Notes: generated by a model not told the origin, from the sequence alone. Counted from the stretch's first letter, positions 33,246 through 42,210 are shown. The stretch is 56,133 nucleotides of DNA from Bacillota bacterium (GCA_023400055.1 JAEXFN010000042.1:1-56133), one strand, 5' to 3'. Numbers and translations: made by a program.

Positions 33246-33641
33246 ATGAACAAAAGATTTAGCACTCAAAAAAAAATGATTGAAGATGCTCTACAGCTGC
33301 TGGATCATCCCACCGCCGCAGAAATATACGAGCAAATTTGGAAAGCCTATCCCCAAATCAGCCTCGGCACCGTCTACCGCAATCTGAATTCCATGGCGAA
33401 CGAAGGGGAGATCATGCGGCTATCCTTTTCAGGTTCTCCCGATCGTTTCGACCAAAATCCAACTGAACATTATCATATCGTTTGCAGCCGCTGCGGCCGG
33501 ATTCTCGATACAGACGATGGCGCCATCCCGCCGGAGCTGCTGAATCAGCTCGACAAAGCGGTGGAAGCATCCACGGGCGTTGAGGTGGAAAGCCGTACCA
33601 TGCTTTTTTGTGGAATCTGTCCCGCTTGCCGAAAAGTTTAG
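33246..33641 (+). CDS. perR: Fur-family peroxide regulator, PerR-like
   Basis: Metal-dependent repressor of peroxide-defence genes. Likely PerR ligands are H21 (HPTA), D69 (DRFD), H75 and H77 (EHYH) and D88; the structural zinc site is C80-x2-C83 with C125-x2-C128. The N-terminus is shorter than in Bacillus PerR. It is directly followed by ahpC and a reductase, with a perfect Fur-type box in its promoter, which supports a PerR rather than an iron-Fur role. The start has AGTAGGGA upstream. Confidence 0.9.
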   Translation: MNKRFSTQKKMIEDALQLLDHPTAAEIYEQIWKAYPQISLGTVYRNLNSMANEGEIMRLSFSGSPDRFDQNPTEHYHIVCSRCGRILDTDDGAIPPELLNQLDKAVEASTGVEVESRTMLFCGICPACRKV

Positions 33642-33713
33642 CAGCACCTGACCTGGTTCTTACAGCATTTTGTGCTGTCAGAATATAAAAACACACCAAA
33701 AGGAGGCATTCAA

Positions 33714-34277
33714 ATGTCGTTAATTGGAAAAGAAGTAAATGACTTTAAAGCGCAGGCCTTTGTGGGCGGCCAGTTCAAAGAGGTGACCAAAGCAGATCTG
33801 CTCGGAAAGTGGTCGGTATTCGTATTTTATCCCGCCGACTTTACCTTCGTATGCCCAACCGAACTCGGCGATCTGGCGGATCACTATGCGCAGTTCAAAG
33901 AGATCGGCTGCGAAGTATACTCCGTATCCACCGATACTCATTTTGTGCATAAGGCGTGGCACGATGCTTCGGATACCATTAAGAAAATTACTTACCCCAT
34001 GCTGGCCGATCCTACCGCCAAAATCGCAGAGGACTTCGAGGTTTATATCGCGGAAGAAGGCGTGGCGCTGCGGGGCAGTTTTGTCATCAACCCCGAGGGA
34101 AAGATCGTTTCCTATGAAGTGAATGACAACAGCATCGGGCGGGAAGCGGCTGAACTTCTACGCAAGGTCCAAGCGGCTCAGTTCGTCGCCGCGCATGGCG
34201 ATCAGGTTTGCCCCGCCAAGTGGCGACCCGGAGCCCAAACCCTCAAGCCGAGCCTCGATCTGGTCGGTAAGCTTTAA
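33714..34277 (+). CDS. ahpC: Alkyl hydroperoxide reductase subunit C
   Basis: Typical 2-Cys peroxiredoxin, 187 residues, that reduces hydrogen peroxide and organic peroxides. The peroxidatic C47 lies in FVCPTE and the resolving C166 in QVCPAKW. AAAGGAGG precedes the ATG at 33714. It lies 72 bases after perR and 6 bases before the reductase that should regenerate it. Confidence 0.97.
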   Translation: MSLIGKEVNDFKAQAFVGGQFKEVTKADLLGKWSVFVFYPADFTFVCPTELGDLADHYAQFKEIGCEVYSVSTDTHFVHKAWHDASDTIKKITYPMLADPTAKIAEDFEVYIAEEGVALRGSFVINPEGKIVSYEVNDNSIGREAAELLRKVQAAQFVAAHGDQVCPAKWRPGAQTLKPSLDLVGKL

Positions 34278-34283
34278 TTTCCG

Positions 34284-35906
34284 ATGGAGAACCTTTATGA
34301 TCTGATTATCATCGGTGCCGGCAGCGCCGGCATGACCGCCGGGATCTATGCCGGCCGCTCCAAGCTGAAAACGCTTATTTTGGATAAAGACAAAGCCGGC
34401 GGACAAATCAAAATCACGGCGGAGATCGTCAATTATCCGGGCATTCTTCATACTTCCGGCGCGGATCTAACCCAGACGATGCGAAAACAAGCGGAGAGCT
34501 TCGGCGCGGAGTTTCTGAACGCGACGGTGCAGTCGGTCGATTTTTCGCAGGACATCAAAAAGATTACAACCTCCGCCGGGGAGTATGAAGCATTGGGCGT
34601 GATCGTCGCCACCGGTGCGAAGCCCAGAGTCCTGGGCTTCGCAGGCGAGGAAGCCTTCCGGGGACGGGGCATCGGCTACTGCGCCACTTGCGACGGCGAA
34701 TTTTTTGCGGGACTGGATATTTTCGTTATCGGCGCGGGCTTCGCGGCGGCGGAAGAAGCGATTTACCTCACGCGGTATGCGCGAAAGGTGACGCTCATCG
34801 CCAGGGAGCCCGAATTTACCTGCTCCAAAGTCATTGCCGACAAGGTGCTAGCGCACCAGAAGATCGAAGTCAAATTCAACACCGAGATTCTGGAGGTGGG
34901 CGGCGAAAAAGTTCTCCAATACGCCAAGTTTATCAATAATCAGACCGGAGCAACGTGGCGTTATGAAGTGGCGAAGGGTGACCCGACCTTCGGCGTGTTC
35001 GTGTTCGTCGGATATATCCCGCAGAGTGCCGAATATGCCGGACAGCTCGCCCTCGACCAGTTCGGCTATATTCTGACGGATGAAAATTTAAAAACAAACA
35101 TCGCTGGCGTCTATGCCGCGGGGGATATTCGTCCGAAAACCCTTCGCCAGCTTGTCACGGCGGTCTCGGACGGCGCGTTGGCGGCCACGGCGGTCGAAAA
35201 ATATATTGAGGGAAAAAAGGAACAGCTGGGGATCGGCGGCCAAACGGAGTCCGGCTCCGAGCAGCCGGAGGGAGTCTTTTTTGACGAGGAACTCCGAAAC
35301 CAGCTGGTACAGATTTTCGCGCGCTTTCAAAGCCGAATCGGCCTGGTCGCCTTTTTGGACGAAACCAGTGAAATCAACGCGGAACTAAAAGGGTTTCTGA
35401 CGGACTTTGCCGCGCTCACCGACAAGGTCCGGGTGGAAATCTTGCATAAGGGCGACGACCCCTCCCGGGAAAAGCAGATCCAGGCCACGCTCTTCCCGAC
35501 CTTTGCCATCCTGGACCAGGAGGGAAAGTACACCGGCGTTCAGTTTCACGGGATTCCCGGCGGCCATGAGATCAACTCCTTCATCCTGGCCCTCTACAAC
35601 GCCGCCGGCCCCGGGCAGGCAGTCGACGAAGCTATCCTGGCCGCGATCCGGGCGGTCGATAAACCCGTCAACATTAAGATCGGCGTTTCCCTCTCCTGCA
35701 CGCTTTGTCCGGACGTGGTGGCCGCCACGCAGCTCATGGCGCTAAAGAATCCGCTGATCGAAGCGGAGATGATCGACATCGCCCGGTTCCCGGAATTCAG
35801 GAACCAATATTCCATCATGAGCGTTCCGGCCATTCTGGTGAACGACACCCGGCTCCTCTTCGGCAAAAAGAGCCTGGAAGAACTGCTGGAGATCGTCAGG
35901 GCTTGA
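34284..35906 (+). CDS. AhpF-like thioredoxin reductase fused to C-terminal thioredoxin folds
   Basis: FAD-dependent disulfide reductase, 540 residues. The first part (1-310) is thioredoxin reductase: GAGSAGM for FAD, redox pair C133-A-T-C136, and VIGAGFAAAEEA for the pyridine nucleotide. The second part (about 330-540) holds two thioredoxin-like folds with the redox motif C472-T-L-C475. This is the reverse of the AhpF order, where the thioredoxin folds come first, but gives the same parts. As it directly follows ahpC (6 bases), it most likely reduces AhpC with NAD(P)H. The terminator at 36116 closes the operon. Confidence 0.9.
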   Translation: MENLYDLIIIGAGSAGMTAGIYAGRSKLKTLILDKDKAGGQIKITAEIVNYPGILHTSGADLTQTMRKQAESFGAEFLNATVQSVDFSQDIKKITTSAGEYEALGVIVATGAKPRVLGFAGEEAFRGRGIGYCATCDGEFFAGLDIFVIGAGFAAAEEAIYLTRYARKVTLIAREPEFTCSKVIADKVLAHQKIEVKFNTEILEVGGEKVLQYAKFINNQTGATWRYEVAKGDPTFGVFVFVGYIPQSAEYAGQLALDQFGYILTDENLKTNIAGVYAAGDIRPKTLRQLVTAVSDGALAATAVEKYIEGKKEQLGIGGQTESGSEQPEGVFFDEELRNQLVQIFARFQSRIGLVAFLDETSEINAELKGFLTDFAALTDKVRVEILHKGDDPSREKQIQATLFPTFAILDQEGKYTGVQFHGIPGGHEINSFILALYNAAGPGQAVDEAILAAIRAVDKPVNIKIGVSLSCTLCPDVVAATQLMALKNPLIEAEMIDIARFPEFRNQYSIMSVPAILVNDTRLLFGKKSLEELLEIVRA

Positions 35907-36115
35907 TCCGGCTTTGGTTTTATTCATCCCTCACAGGCTCCGCCGGTTTGGAAACGTTGTGAAAAAACCGGCCGGATGCGCGGGGGTTAAGAAGCAAGCT
36001 GAGAATTTATAACTGGGATTGAAGCCTTGGCCGGGTCGGGCGGAGACTTCCTGTTTTCAGCCCCGGCTCATCCGCGCAACTCATTTATCCCCAAACGATC
36101 GCTCTTTTATAAAAC

Positions 36116-36152
36116 AAGGAACTATGGCAAGCACCGCCATAGTTCCTTTTAT
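36116..36152 (+). terminator. Terminator of the ahpC operon
   Basis: 13-bp stem AAGGAACTATGGC/GCCATAGTTCCTT with a seven-base loop and trailing T. It abuts array A2. Confidence 0.85.
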
Positions 36153-36438
36153 GGATCGAGATCGATCTTTTGTGGATAAAGATCTGTCTGCAATGATTTC
36201 AGATCGATCTTTTGTGAATAAAGATCTTCCTTTTGTGGATCAAGATCGATCTTTTGTGGATAAAGATCTGTCTGCAATGATTCCAGATCGATCTTTTGTG
36301 AATAAAGATCTAACTTTTGTGGATCAAGATCGATCTTTTGTGGATAAAGATCTGTCTGCGATGACTCCAGATCGATCTTTTGTGAATAAAGATCTGTCTG
36401 CAATGATTCCAGATCGATCTTTTGTGGACGAAGATCTT
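36145..36438. repeat. 21-bp tandem array A2, with phased DnaA-box-like nonamers
   Basis: Exactly fourteen 21-bp units (294 bases). Nonamers TGTGGATAA (36171, 36255, 36339) and TGTGAATAA (36213, 36297, 36381) recur every 42 bases in alternation, all in one orientation; two near-matches TGTGGATCA fall in phase. Units without a box read TCTGCAATGATTCCAGATCGA-like and alternate with them. GATC is very frequent. It shares its unit set and its end (AGATCTTCCCGC) with array A1. It lies between the convergent ahpF-like and hexokinase genes, so it can be neither gene's promoter. Confidence 0.9.
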
Positions 36439-36530
36439 CCCGCTGTAAATCATGCGCTGCTTTTTGATCGGTTGGAACCTTCTCGACCGATTGGTTCGAT
36501 CCATGATTCAACCTTACCGCTTCATTTCAT

Positions 36531-37844
36531 TCAGCCGATCAATCCGGCGACGGCCGCGCCGATCAGCGGAGCGTTGTCGACATTGACAATCTCAAAAAAC
36601 CGCTGGTTCCGCTCGACCAGGAACTGTTGGAGATAATACTCGGTTTTAAAGCGCAGCCCCTTCATCTGATAGAAAGTAGTGCCGTCGGCGGTAATGCAGA
36701 CCGGCCGGTCGGGGCGGCTCCCCTTGTCGGCCTTCAGCACCATGGCCGCCAAGTTGATCGCGGCGAGCTTGGCCGCCCGCTCCACCATGCTGTCCAGCAA
36801 ATAATAGAGAATGGTCCGGTTCGCGGCCGTTCCGGCGGCCAGCGCCGCGCCGAGCGGATGATGGGTCCGGTCCGGCTGGCAGAGGAACTGATTCACGGTT
36901 AACGTATTCAACTCCGGCAACTGGCCGAGTTTTGCCGCTGTCTCCGCCGTAAACAGGCCGTCGGCCGCCGCCTGCTTGATCACCTGGCCGCAGACGCCGC
37001 CCAGATACCGGCCGGAGATCATCTTTTCGAAGGTATAGTAGTCCGGATCCACGGTGGTCCGGTCGAAGTCCCGGTCGATCCGGCCGGAAGGCCCCTGGCC
37101 GAAGCCGCCCGACTCAACGTTGATGATCTGGGTCCGGGCCGGATCCAGACCGGGCTCCTTGTGAATCGCGGCATTCTGTTCGATATAACAAGAGTTGGTC
37201 CCGGTCCCCAGGATAAACCCGACATAACTGTCGAAGGCCCGGTCCCGCGAGACCGTCTTCCCGGCCAACAGCGTGGCGACGGTGTCATTCAAAAGCGCGA
37301 TCCGGTGGTCGGAGCGGTAGCCGTTCCGCTGCAACGCGGCGCGGAAATTGGCGACCAGCAGTTCCCCTTCCACCGCTTTGGCCTGGATCTGCTTGCTGAA
37401 GCGCATCATCCGGCCGTCCTTCGAGGCCAGCATCCGCACGGGATAGGAAAAACAAAAACCGATGGCGGAGCATTGATCGGTCAGGCCTTGCAACGCCGCG
37501 GCAAAGGCGTCAAAAAACTCGGTTTTGTTCACCGTGCCGGTGCTGCCGGGCATCGGCCGTTTGCTGAAATTCTCGATCACCGCCTGGCCGGCGGCGTCAA
37601 AATACAGGATGCCGGTCCGCAGGTTGGTCCCCCCGGCATCGATCACGATGACCCGCTCATTCAGAGGGATCTCCCGTTCCGCCTCGATGAAAGTGGGGAG
37701 CATCGCCAGGCTGGCCGAAGTCCCTTCCAAACCGCGCTTCATCTCCGCCAGAAAACGGTCGCAGTATTCCTGCATATCGATTTTGGCGTAGTTCATGCCG
37801 TAATGATCCAAAAATTCGAAGACCCGGTTTCGTTCCGTCCGCAA
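36531..37844 (-). CDS. Eukaryotic-type hexokinase
   Basis: Phosphorylates glucose or other hexoses with ATP. The family order is that of the hexokinase_1/_2 domains rather than bacterial glucokinase: DAGGTNLRTG (69-78, phosphate 1), SYPVRM, LNDTVATLLAG (catalytic D187), GFILGTGTNSCYIE and VESGGFG. Length 437 matches a single-domain hexokinase. It starts with TTG, behind GGGAGGG. Such enzymes are scattered among clostridia, spirochaetes and Bacteroides. It faces array A2 and probably serves sugar entry from the ABC importers. Confidence 0.88.
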   Translation of the reverse strand: MRTERNRVFEFLDHYGMNYAKIDMQEYCDRFLAEMKRGLEGTSASLAMLPTFIEAEREIPLNERVIVIDAGGTNLRTGILYFDAAGQAVIENFSKRPMPGSTGTVNKTEFFDAFAAALQGLTDQCSAIGFCFSYPVRMLASKDGRMMRFSKQIQAKAVEGELLVANFRAALQRNGYRSDHRIALLNDTVATLLAGKTVSRDRAFDSYVGFILGTGTNSCYIEQNAAIHKEPGLDPARTQIINVESGGFGQGPSGRIDRDFDRTTVDPDYYTFEKMISGRYLGGVCGQVIKQAAADGLFTAETAAKLGQLPELNTLTVNQFLCQPDRTHHPLGAALAAGTAANRTILYYLLDSMVERAAKLAAINLAAMVLKADKGSRPDRPVCITADGTTFYQMKGLRFKTEYYLQQFLVERNQRFFEIVNVDNAPLIGAAVAGLIG

Positions 37845-37970
37845 AATAAATCCCTCCCATTAGACTTTATTTCGCTGTTTTTATGGAAAAGCCTTCCGGG
37901 AGAAGCGGAAAAATCCCTAAACCTGCTGTCGCCAACGGGAAAATTGTCGGACCGGCACCGGACCGCCGGA

Positions 37971-38543
37971 TTACCGGCCCGCCAAATCCTCCAACGCGCT
38001 GAGAATCCGGTCCAGTTCCGTCACGATCCGGCGCGGCGCGCCGAGCCGTTGGTATTCAAGCTGCAAGGCCCGGTAATAGCGGAGGATGCCCGGTTTGCCG
38101 CGGCTGAACCGGGACCACAACGCCTCGCCGACTTCCTGGTAATCGGCGAGAATCGTCCGCATGTTATGCAGCTTGTCGGCGGAGGAGACCAGCAGGGTGC
38201 CAGGCGAAGCTTGGGGAAGCCGCTCCAGGTAGTAACGCTTCCTTTCTTCCCAGGCCGGCTTGGGATCGGTCCAGGAATCGCTACAGCCGGCCACGATTTC
38301 GGCCACGGCCGCCCCGAAAAGCTGTTCGATCTCAGCCAGCCGGGCCAGTCCGCCCTGATCTTCCACGGCATCGTGCAGCAAAGCGGCGATGGCTTCCGCT
38401 TCGGAACCGCCGTTCTCCAGCACCAAAGCGGCCACGGCCAGCAGATGGGAGATATAGGGGATAGCCCCGCCTTTGCGGCATTGAGCGCGATGAATTCGCG
38501 AGGCGTAGAGCAATGCTTGGTCAAACCGCTCGCTCAGTTCCAC
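37971..38543 (-). CDS. HD-domain hydrolase, MESH1/SpoT-like
   Basis: A 190-residue HD protein resembling stand-alone SpoT hydrolase domains (small alarmone hydrolases), which remove the 3' pyrophosphate of (p)ppGpp. The motif order fits: PYISHLLAVA (H33), LLHDAVED (H57, D58, E61-D62), ERKRYYLERLPQASPG and SADKLHNMRT (D123). It starts with GTG behind AGGAGG. There is no synthetase or TGS domain. NADPH phosphatase or another nucleotide is an alternative substrate, as shown for MESH1 relatives. Confidence 0.75.
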   Translation of the reverse strand: MELSERFDQALLYASRIHRAQCRKGGAIPYISHLLAVAALVLENGGSEAEAIAALLHDAVEDQGGLARLAEIEQLFGAAVAEIVAGCSDSWTDPKPAWEERKRYYLERLPQASPGTLLVSSADKLHNMRTILADYQEVGEALWSRFSRGKPGILRYYRALQLEYQRLGAPRRIVTELDRILSALEDLAGR

Positions 38544-38636
38544 GGGTACCTCCTGCCCAACTAAGATCCACCTTGCCTCGAACGCTAAAAAACTCGCTGA
38601 CCGATCCGTTGGTTGACTCGCCTCAAACCCGACCGC

Positions 38637-39068
38637 TCAATTGGCCGGGCCGACCAGCCTCAGCGCGTTGATGCCATTCTGCTCGAAAATACGGAAATAC
38701 TTCTCCTCAAGTTCTTCGATCTGGTTAAAGCGGGCCTTGTCATCCAAAGCGGCCCAAGCGGCGGTGTCATATTGCTGGGCCAGATCGCGCTGGACCAGTA
38801 GTTCCACCAGATTCTCCCAGAAATTATGCTCATTGTACTGATCGATCAGCGGGAACAACGTATCGAGAAATTCTTCGCTGGGATCGCCGGGCTCCCGGAC
38901 CAGATCAGCCAGGCCACACTCCCGGGCTTGGGAAAATAAAAACTGCTCCAAAGCATCGTATTTCGCCTGAACCGCGCCCGGCGAATGGGCGCTGGCCACC
39001 CAATTGCCGATGAAAACCAATTCAAGCAGTGTCCGATACTGATCTTTGGTCAATTCGAGCCCCATCAT
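38637..39068 (-). CDS. Conserved-looking protein of unknown function
   Basis: A 143-residue acidic, helix-rich soluble protein that I do not assign to a named family. It begins MMGLELTKDQYRTLLELVFIGNW and contains many acidic and aromatic residues. AAAGGAG lies before the first ATG. It sits between the HD hydrolase and the ferritin-like gene on the same strand, but about 90 and 180 bases apart from them, so operon membership is uncertain. Confidence 0.7.
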   Translation of the reverse strand: MMGLELTKDQYRTLLELVFIGNWVASAHSPGAVQAKYDALEQFLFSQARECGLADLVREPGDPSEEFLDTLFPLIDQYNEHNFWENLVELLVQRDLAQQYDTAAWAALDDKARFNQIEELEEKYFRIFEQNGINALRLVGPAN

Positions 39069-39189
39069 CCAAACTCCTTTGTCAGCCGCAGCCGTGATAT
39101 GGGTATTCTCTCCCTAATCGGGCGCGCTTTAACCAGGATTTGATCGCCAAAGGGCGCAAAACTGAAAAGAACCGGTCCGCGGCGGCACC

Positions 39190-39250
39190 GGTTCTTCAGC
39201 AGCAAATTAGCTCCCTCAAAAGAAGCGGCTGCGTTGCGCCGTTCTTCAGT
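39190..39250. repeat. 33-bp repeat family D, left copy
   Basis: Contains GTTCTTCAG and AAAAGAAGCGGCTGCGTTGC, the same unit as at 39800-39925. It abuts the stop codon of the ferritin-like gene. Confidence 0.7.
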
Positions 39251-39251
39251 T

Positions 39252-39674
39252 TTATTTCACTCCGCATAATAAAGTAGTTAAACGCAGTCCGTGTTTGCCC
39301 TCGGCCAAACTGGTCAGGTAAAAAAGTTTCTGCAGCTCGGGATCGAAAGCGGCTGCCGCTTCCTGCCCATATTTGACGAGATCGTCGCTTTCCGCGCGAA
39401 TCCGTTCCTTAATGGCCGCGCAATAGCCGGGCAGCCGCGGCGGAGCTATCCTGGCCAGCGGAGCCTCCGTACCGGTAACCTGACGGTAGACTTGACGAAA
39501 GGCGTTCGCATGCCCGGCTTCGTCCCTGGCAAACTCCAGCACCATTTCTTGGTCGCTCGGATCCTTGAGCTGCCGCGCTAGCTCCTGATAATAAAGCGAA
39601 TCGCCGGTTTCGTCATTGATATATTCGATCAGTCGTGCCGGAAGCGCCGTGTAGTAACTCTTGCAATCATCCAA
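39252..39674 (-). CDS. Ferritin-like di-iron protein
   Basis: About 141 residues with a four-helix ferritin-like fold. Metal-binding patterns include EYINDETGDSLYYQE and FARDEAGHANAF (a D/E-E-x2-H motif), and a further acidic pair in the second half (AEGKHGLRL). I place the start at TTG 39674, with GGAGGTG six bases upstream; an ATG further out (39695) is possible. It could be a rubrerythrin-type oxidase or a peroxide-protection protein without the rubredoxin part. It is bracketed by 33-bp direct repeats on both sides. Confidence 0.7.
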   Translation of the reverse strand: MDDCKSYYTALPARLIEYINDETGDSLYYQELARQLKDPSDQEMVLEFARDEAGHANAFRQVYRQVTGTEAPLARIAPPRLPGYCAAIKERIRAESDDLVKYGQEAAAAFDPELQKLFYLTSLAEGKHGLRLTTLLCGVK

Positions 39675-39799
39675 CCCGTTCACCTCCCCGATCATTCTAT
39701 GCCAAAGGCCGATCTTTTGACCGCTTTCCAGCATAAGATGGGAGCAAACGAACCGGCCACCCCGGAATTTGATTGTGACCGGATGAGATGATTGTATGC

Positions 39800-39925
39800 C
39801 GGTTCTTTAGAAAACGAATCCTCTGCGGTGCCGTTCTTCAGTAAAAGAAACGGCTGCGTTGCGCCGTTCTTTAGTAAAAGAAGCGGCCGCGTTGCGTCGT
39901 TCTTTAGTAGCGGTTCTGAATCGCC
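39800..39925. repeat. 33-bp tandem repeat family D, right copy
   Basis: About three and a half units of 33 bases (starts near 39800, 39833, 39866, 39899), each beginning GTTCTT(T/C)AGTAAAAGAA and ending in CGTTGCG. It lies between the divergent ferritin-like and membrane-protein genes. Confidence 0.8.
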
Positions 39926-39971
39926 GCTCCATATAATAAGGTAATATCGAAACGGACAGGGGGGTTGTATC

Positions 39972-40484
39972 GTGACAAAACGGCGGCGTGAAATAACCAT
40001 GGCGGGAATTTTGACTGGCTTGGCCATAGTCCTGCAGGTACTTCCGGGATTGCTCTCCACCCAAGCGGTCCTGCTGACGGTGCTCAGTGCCTTGCCCATT
40101 TTTATCATCACCCGGATTCAGCCCATTCTCGGACCCTTGGCCTATTGGCTGGCGGGCCTGTTGCTCTTCGTCGTCGCTCCCCAGCAAAGCGTCTTTTTCA
40201 TCTTGGTCAACGGACCGCTGGGAGTATTGCTGGGAATCGGGCCCTTGTACAGCGGGGATAACCGGCTGATCTCCCTGATCACCGGCATGGTGGTCGCGAT
40301 TAACGTGGGAATCATTCTCTTCGGTTTTCAGGTCCAGATCTTCGGAGCCTGGCTCATGGGGCCGCTGGCGTTGCAAATGGCGATCCTGGCGCTGATTTCG
40401 TTTTTATTTTGTTATGCTTATCTTCGTCTGGCCAATCTCGTCTTGAAACAGCCGTTCCTGGAGCACCAAATCAACGTCGGTTAA
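39972..40484 (+). CDS. Small multi-spanning membrane protein of unknown function
   Basis: A 170-residue protein, mostly hydrophobic, with about five or six membrane segments and a positive N-terminus (MTKRRREITM). The layout resembles substrate-binding (S) subunits of energy-coupling-factor transporters or YybS-like proteins, but no diagnostic motif is visible. It starts with GTG behind GGGGGGTT. Nothing in the neighbourhood tells its cargo. Confidence 0.65.
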   Translation: MTKRRREITMAGILTGLAIVLQVLPGLLSTQAVLLTVLSALPIFIITRIQPILGPLAYWLAGLLLFVVAPQQSVFFILVNGPLGVLLGIGPLYSGDNRLISLITGMVVAINVGIILFGFQVQIFGAWLMGPLALQMAILALISFLFCYAYLRLANLVLKQPFLEHQINVG

Positions 40485-40691
40485 GGACCATGCGCGGCAG
40501 TGGTCCGTCCGCAATCCATCGTCGCCATCGATCTTTTCCAGACCATTCCGCCAGGAAAGGCCCCATCCATTGCGGAATATGTTATACTGGGATTGATGTC
40601 ACTCCGTTAAATCAATGCATCCCGCTTCCCGGGGAAAATCTGTTGAAATATGGTGAGTGCATCCATGTCGTATATTGAGAGGATTAGCTTG

Positions 40692-42113
40692 ATGTTCATG
40701 ATTTTGCAGCAGAGATTCGTCTTCGTTTTCATGATGGTACTCGGCGGGTTCGTCACGGTTTTCGGCATGGCCAACCCGGTCAGCGCGGCGGAACGGTCGG
40801 CCAGCGAAATTGCCGCCGCCGGTCCCGACGCCCAAGTGGCTCCCACCAACGTGAAGACGTTCGGCGCCAAGGGCAACGGAACCAGCGATGATTGGGCCAG
40901 CATCCAAGCGGCCCTGGACAGCCTGAAAGACGGCGGTACCTTATACTTCCCCAAGGGGCAATACGCCTTTACCCGGACCCTGACCATCCCCTCCAACGTC
41001 CGCCTCTGCGGCGATAGCAAACGTTCAGCGGTCCTGCTCTATTTGGGAATCGACTCCGCCATTGTCTCCGGGGCCCGGACCGGCAAATACGGCGTCGGAT
41101 CATACTATCTGACCATTGAGAATATTACCCTGCGCGGCGTGCACGATGTCGGCACCGGGCTTCATATCACCTCGCGTTACTTAAGCATCAATAACGCCGA
41201 GATCTCCCATTTCAACACGGGGATCGACGCCCAGTTCTGCTGGACCAATAAATTTTACAACGTCTCTTTCTTCTATAACAGCGATGTCGCTTTCAAAGGC
41301 GGCTCATTCCTCAATGCCAACAGTTTCATCAATTGCATCTTCTCCACCGGCCGGGTGGCCGTTTCCTTCACCCAGGGCAGCAACATATCCTTCGTCGGCT
41401 GCCAGTTCGAAGGATATACCGACAGCTGCTTTTCTTTCAATGAAGCGGCCAAAAATGCCATCTGGAATCTGAACATCAGCGGCTGTTACTTTGAGAATAG
41501 CGGCAAAGTGTTGGACGCCGGGAGCAATTGTTCCCTGGCGGGCTTGACGCTTTCCGACAATCTGATCACTATCCATGGCAGCGGCCTGGCCATCCGGATT
41601 AACAATGGCAACGGCTATGGCAAGAACTCCGGAATCGTGGAGAATAACAGCTTTTTACGGGACAATGCCGGAAGCATGGAACCGTTTGTCCATCTCGAAG
41701 GGCCGGTCCTGATCATGTTCCGTAATAACCAGAGTTTTGCGGCGCCGGATTACACGGCGGTGTCCTTGTTGGATGAAGCCACCCGGAAGGGCCATGACAC
41801 CTCGATCGAAGAAAACCCCGCCGCCGGGAACCGTTTGAATTTCTCAGGCGCCGGCGCGTTCCAGAAAGGGGTAATCATCGGCGATACCCTGCCGTCGCAA
41901 ATCGTGCCGGGGCTGATCGTCTATGATAACGGCCAACTGAAGCTCTATCAGGATCCGGAGCATTCGCAATATCTTCAGCCCATTCAGGCGGGCTCCAGTG
42001 CCGGCCGGCCGCAAGCTCCTTTGCCGGGCATGATGTACTTTGATACCACGCTCAACCGCCCGGTCTGGTGGAACGGCTCGATCTGGGTCGACGCCAGCGG
42101 TGTCCAGCAATAA
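40692..42113 (+). CDS. Secreted right-handed beta-helix protein, pectate-lyase-3-like
   Basis: Exported protein of about 473 residues. The signal peptide has a hydrophobic core (VFVFMMVLGGFVTVFG) with cleavage likely after VSA. The mature start NVKTFGAKGNGTSDDWASIQ is the typical opening of pectate_lyase_3/GH28-type beta-helices, and many N/S-rich turns follow. The C-terminal GMMYFDTTLNRPVWWNGSIW resembles a tail-fibre or carbohydrate-binding motif. I prefer the ATG at 40692, with GAGAGG nine bases upstream. It opens the pectin locus with an esterase, a PL22 lyase and an ABC importer. Lyase or hydrolase activity is not proven. Confidence 0.75.
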   Translation: MFMILQQRFVFVFMMVLGGFVTVFGMANPVSAAERSASEIAAAGPDAQVAPTNVKTFGAKGNGTSDDWASIQAALDSLKDGGTLYFPKGQYAFTRTLTIPSNVRLCGDSKRSAVLLYLGIDSAIVSGARTGKYGVGSYYLTIENITLRGVHDVGTGLHITSRYLSINNAEISHFNTGIDAQFCWTNKFYNVSFFYNSDVAFKGGSFLNANSFINCIFSTGRVAVSFTQGSNISFVGCQFEGYTDSCFSFNEAAKNAIWNLNISGCYFENSGKVLDAGSNCSLAGLTLSDNLITIHGSGLAIRINNGNGYGKNSGIVENNSFLRDNAGSMEPFVHLEGPVLIMFRNNQSFAAPDYTAVSLLDEATRKGHDTSIEENPAAGNRLNFSGAGAFQKGVIIGDTLPSQIVPGLIVYDNGQLKLYQDPEHSQYLQPIQAGSSAGRPQAPLPGMMYFDTTLNRPVWWNGSIWVDASGVQQ

Positions 42114-42210
42114 TCGCGCCGGCTCATTCCTAGGCCAAGCCCGACCGGATTGGCCCGAACCCCCCAGCCGGCCTCCCGTTCCGTTCCGGTCCGGCTCCTG
42201 GAAAACCGCG

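Noticed and set aside
36019..36636. Plus-strand 205-codon frame across array A2
   Set aside because: Crosses a terminator and the repeat array, and runs into the antisense of the hexokinase; no start signal.
39692..40111. Minus-strand frame with an 11-residue repeat (LLLLKNGATQ)
   Set aside because: Produced by the 33-bp repeat; the true genes lie on either side.
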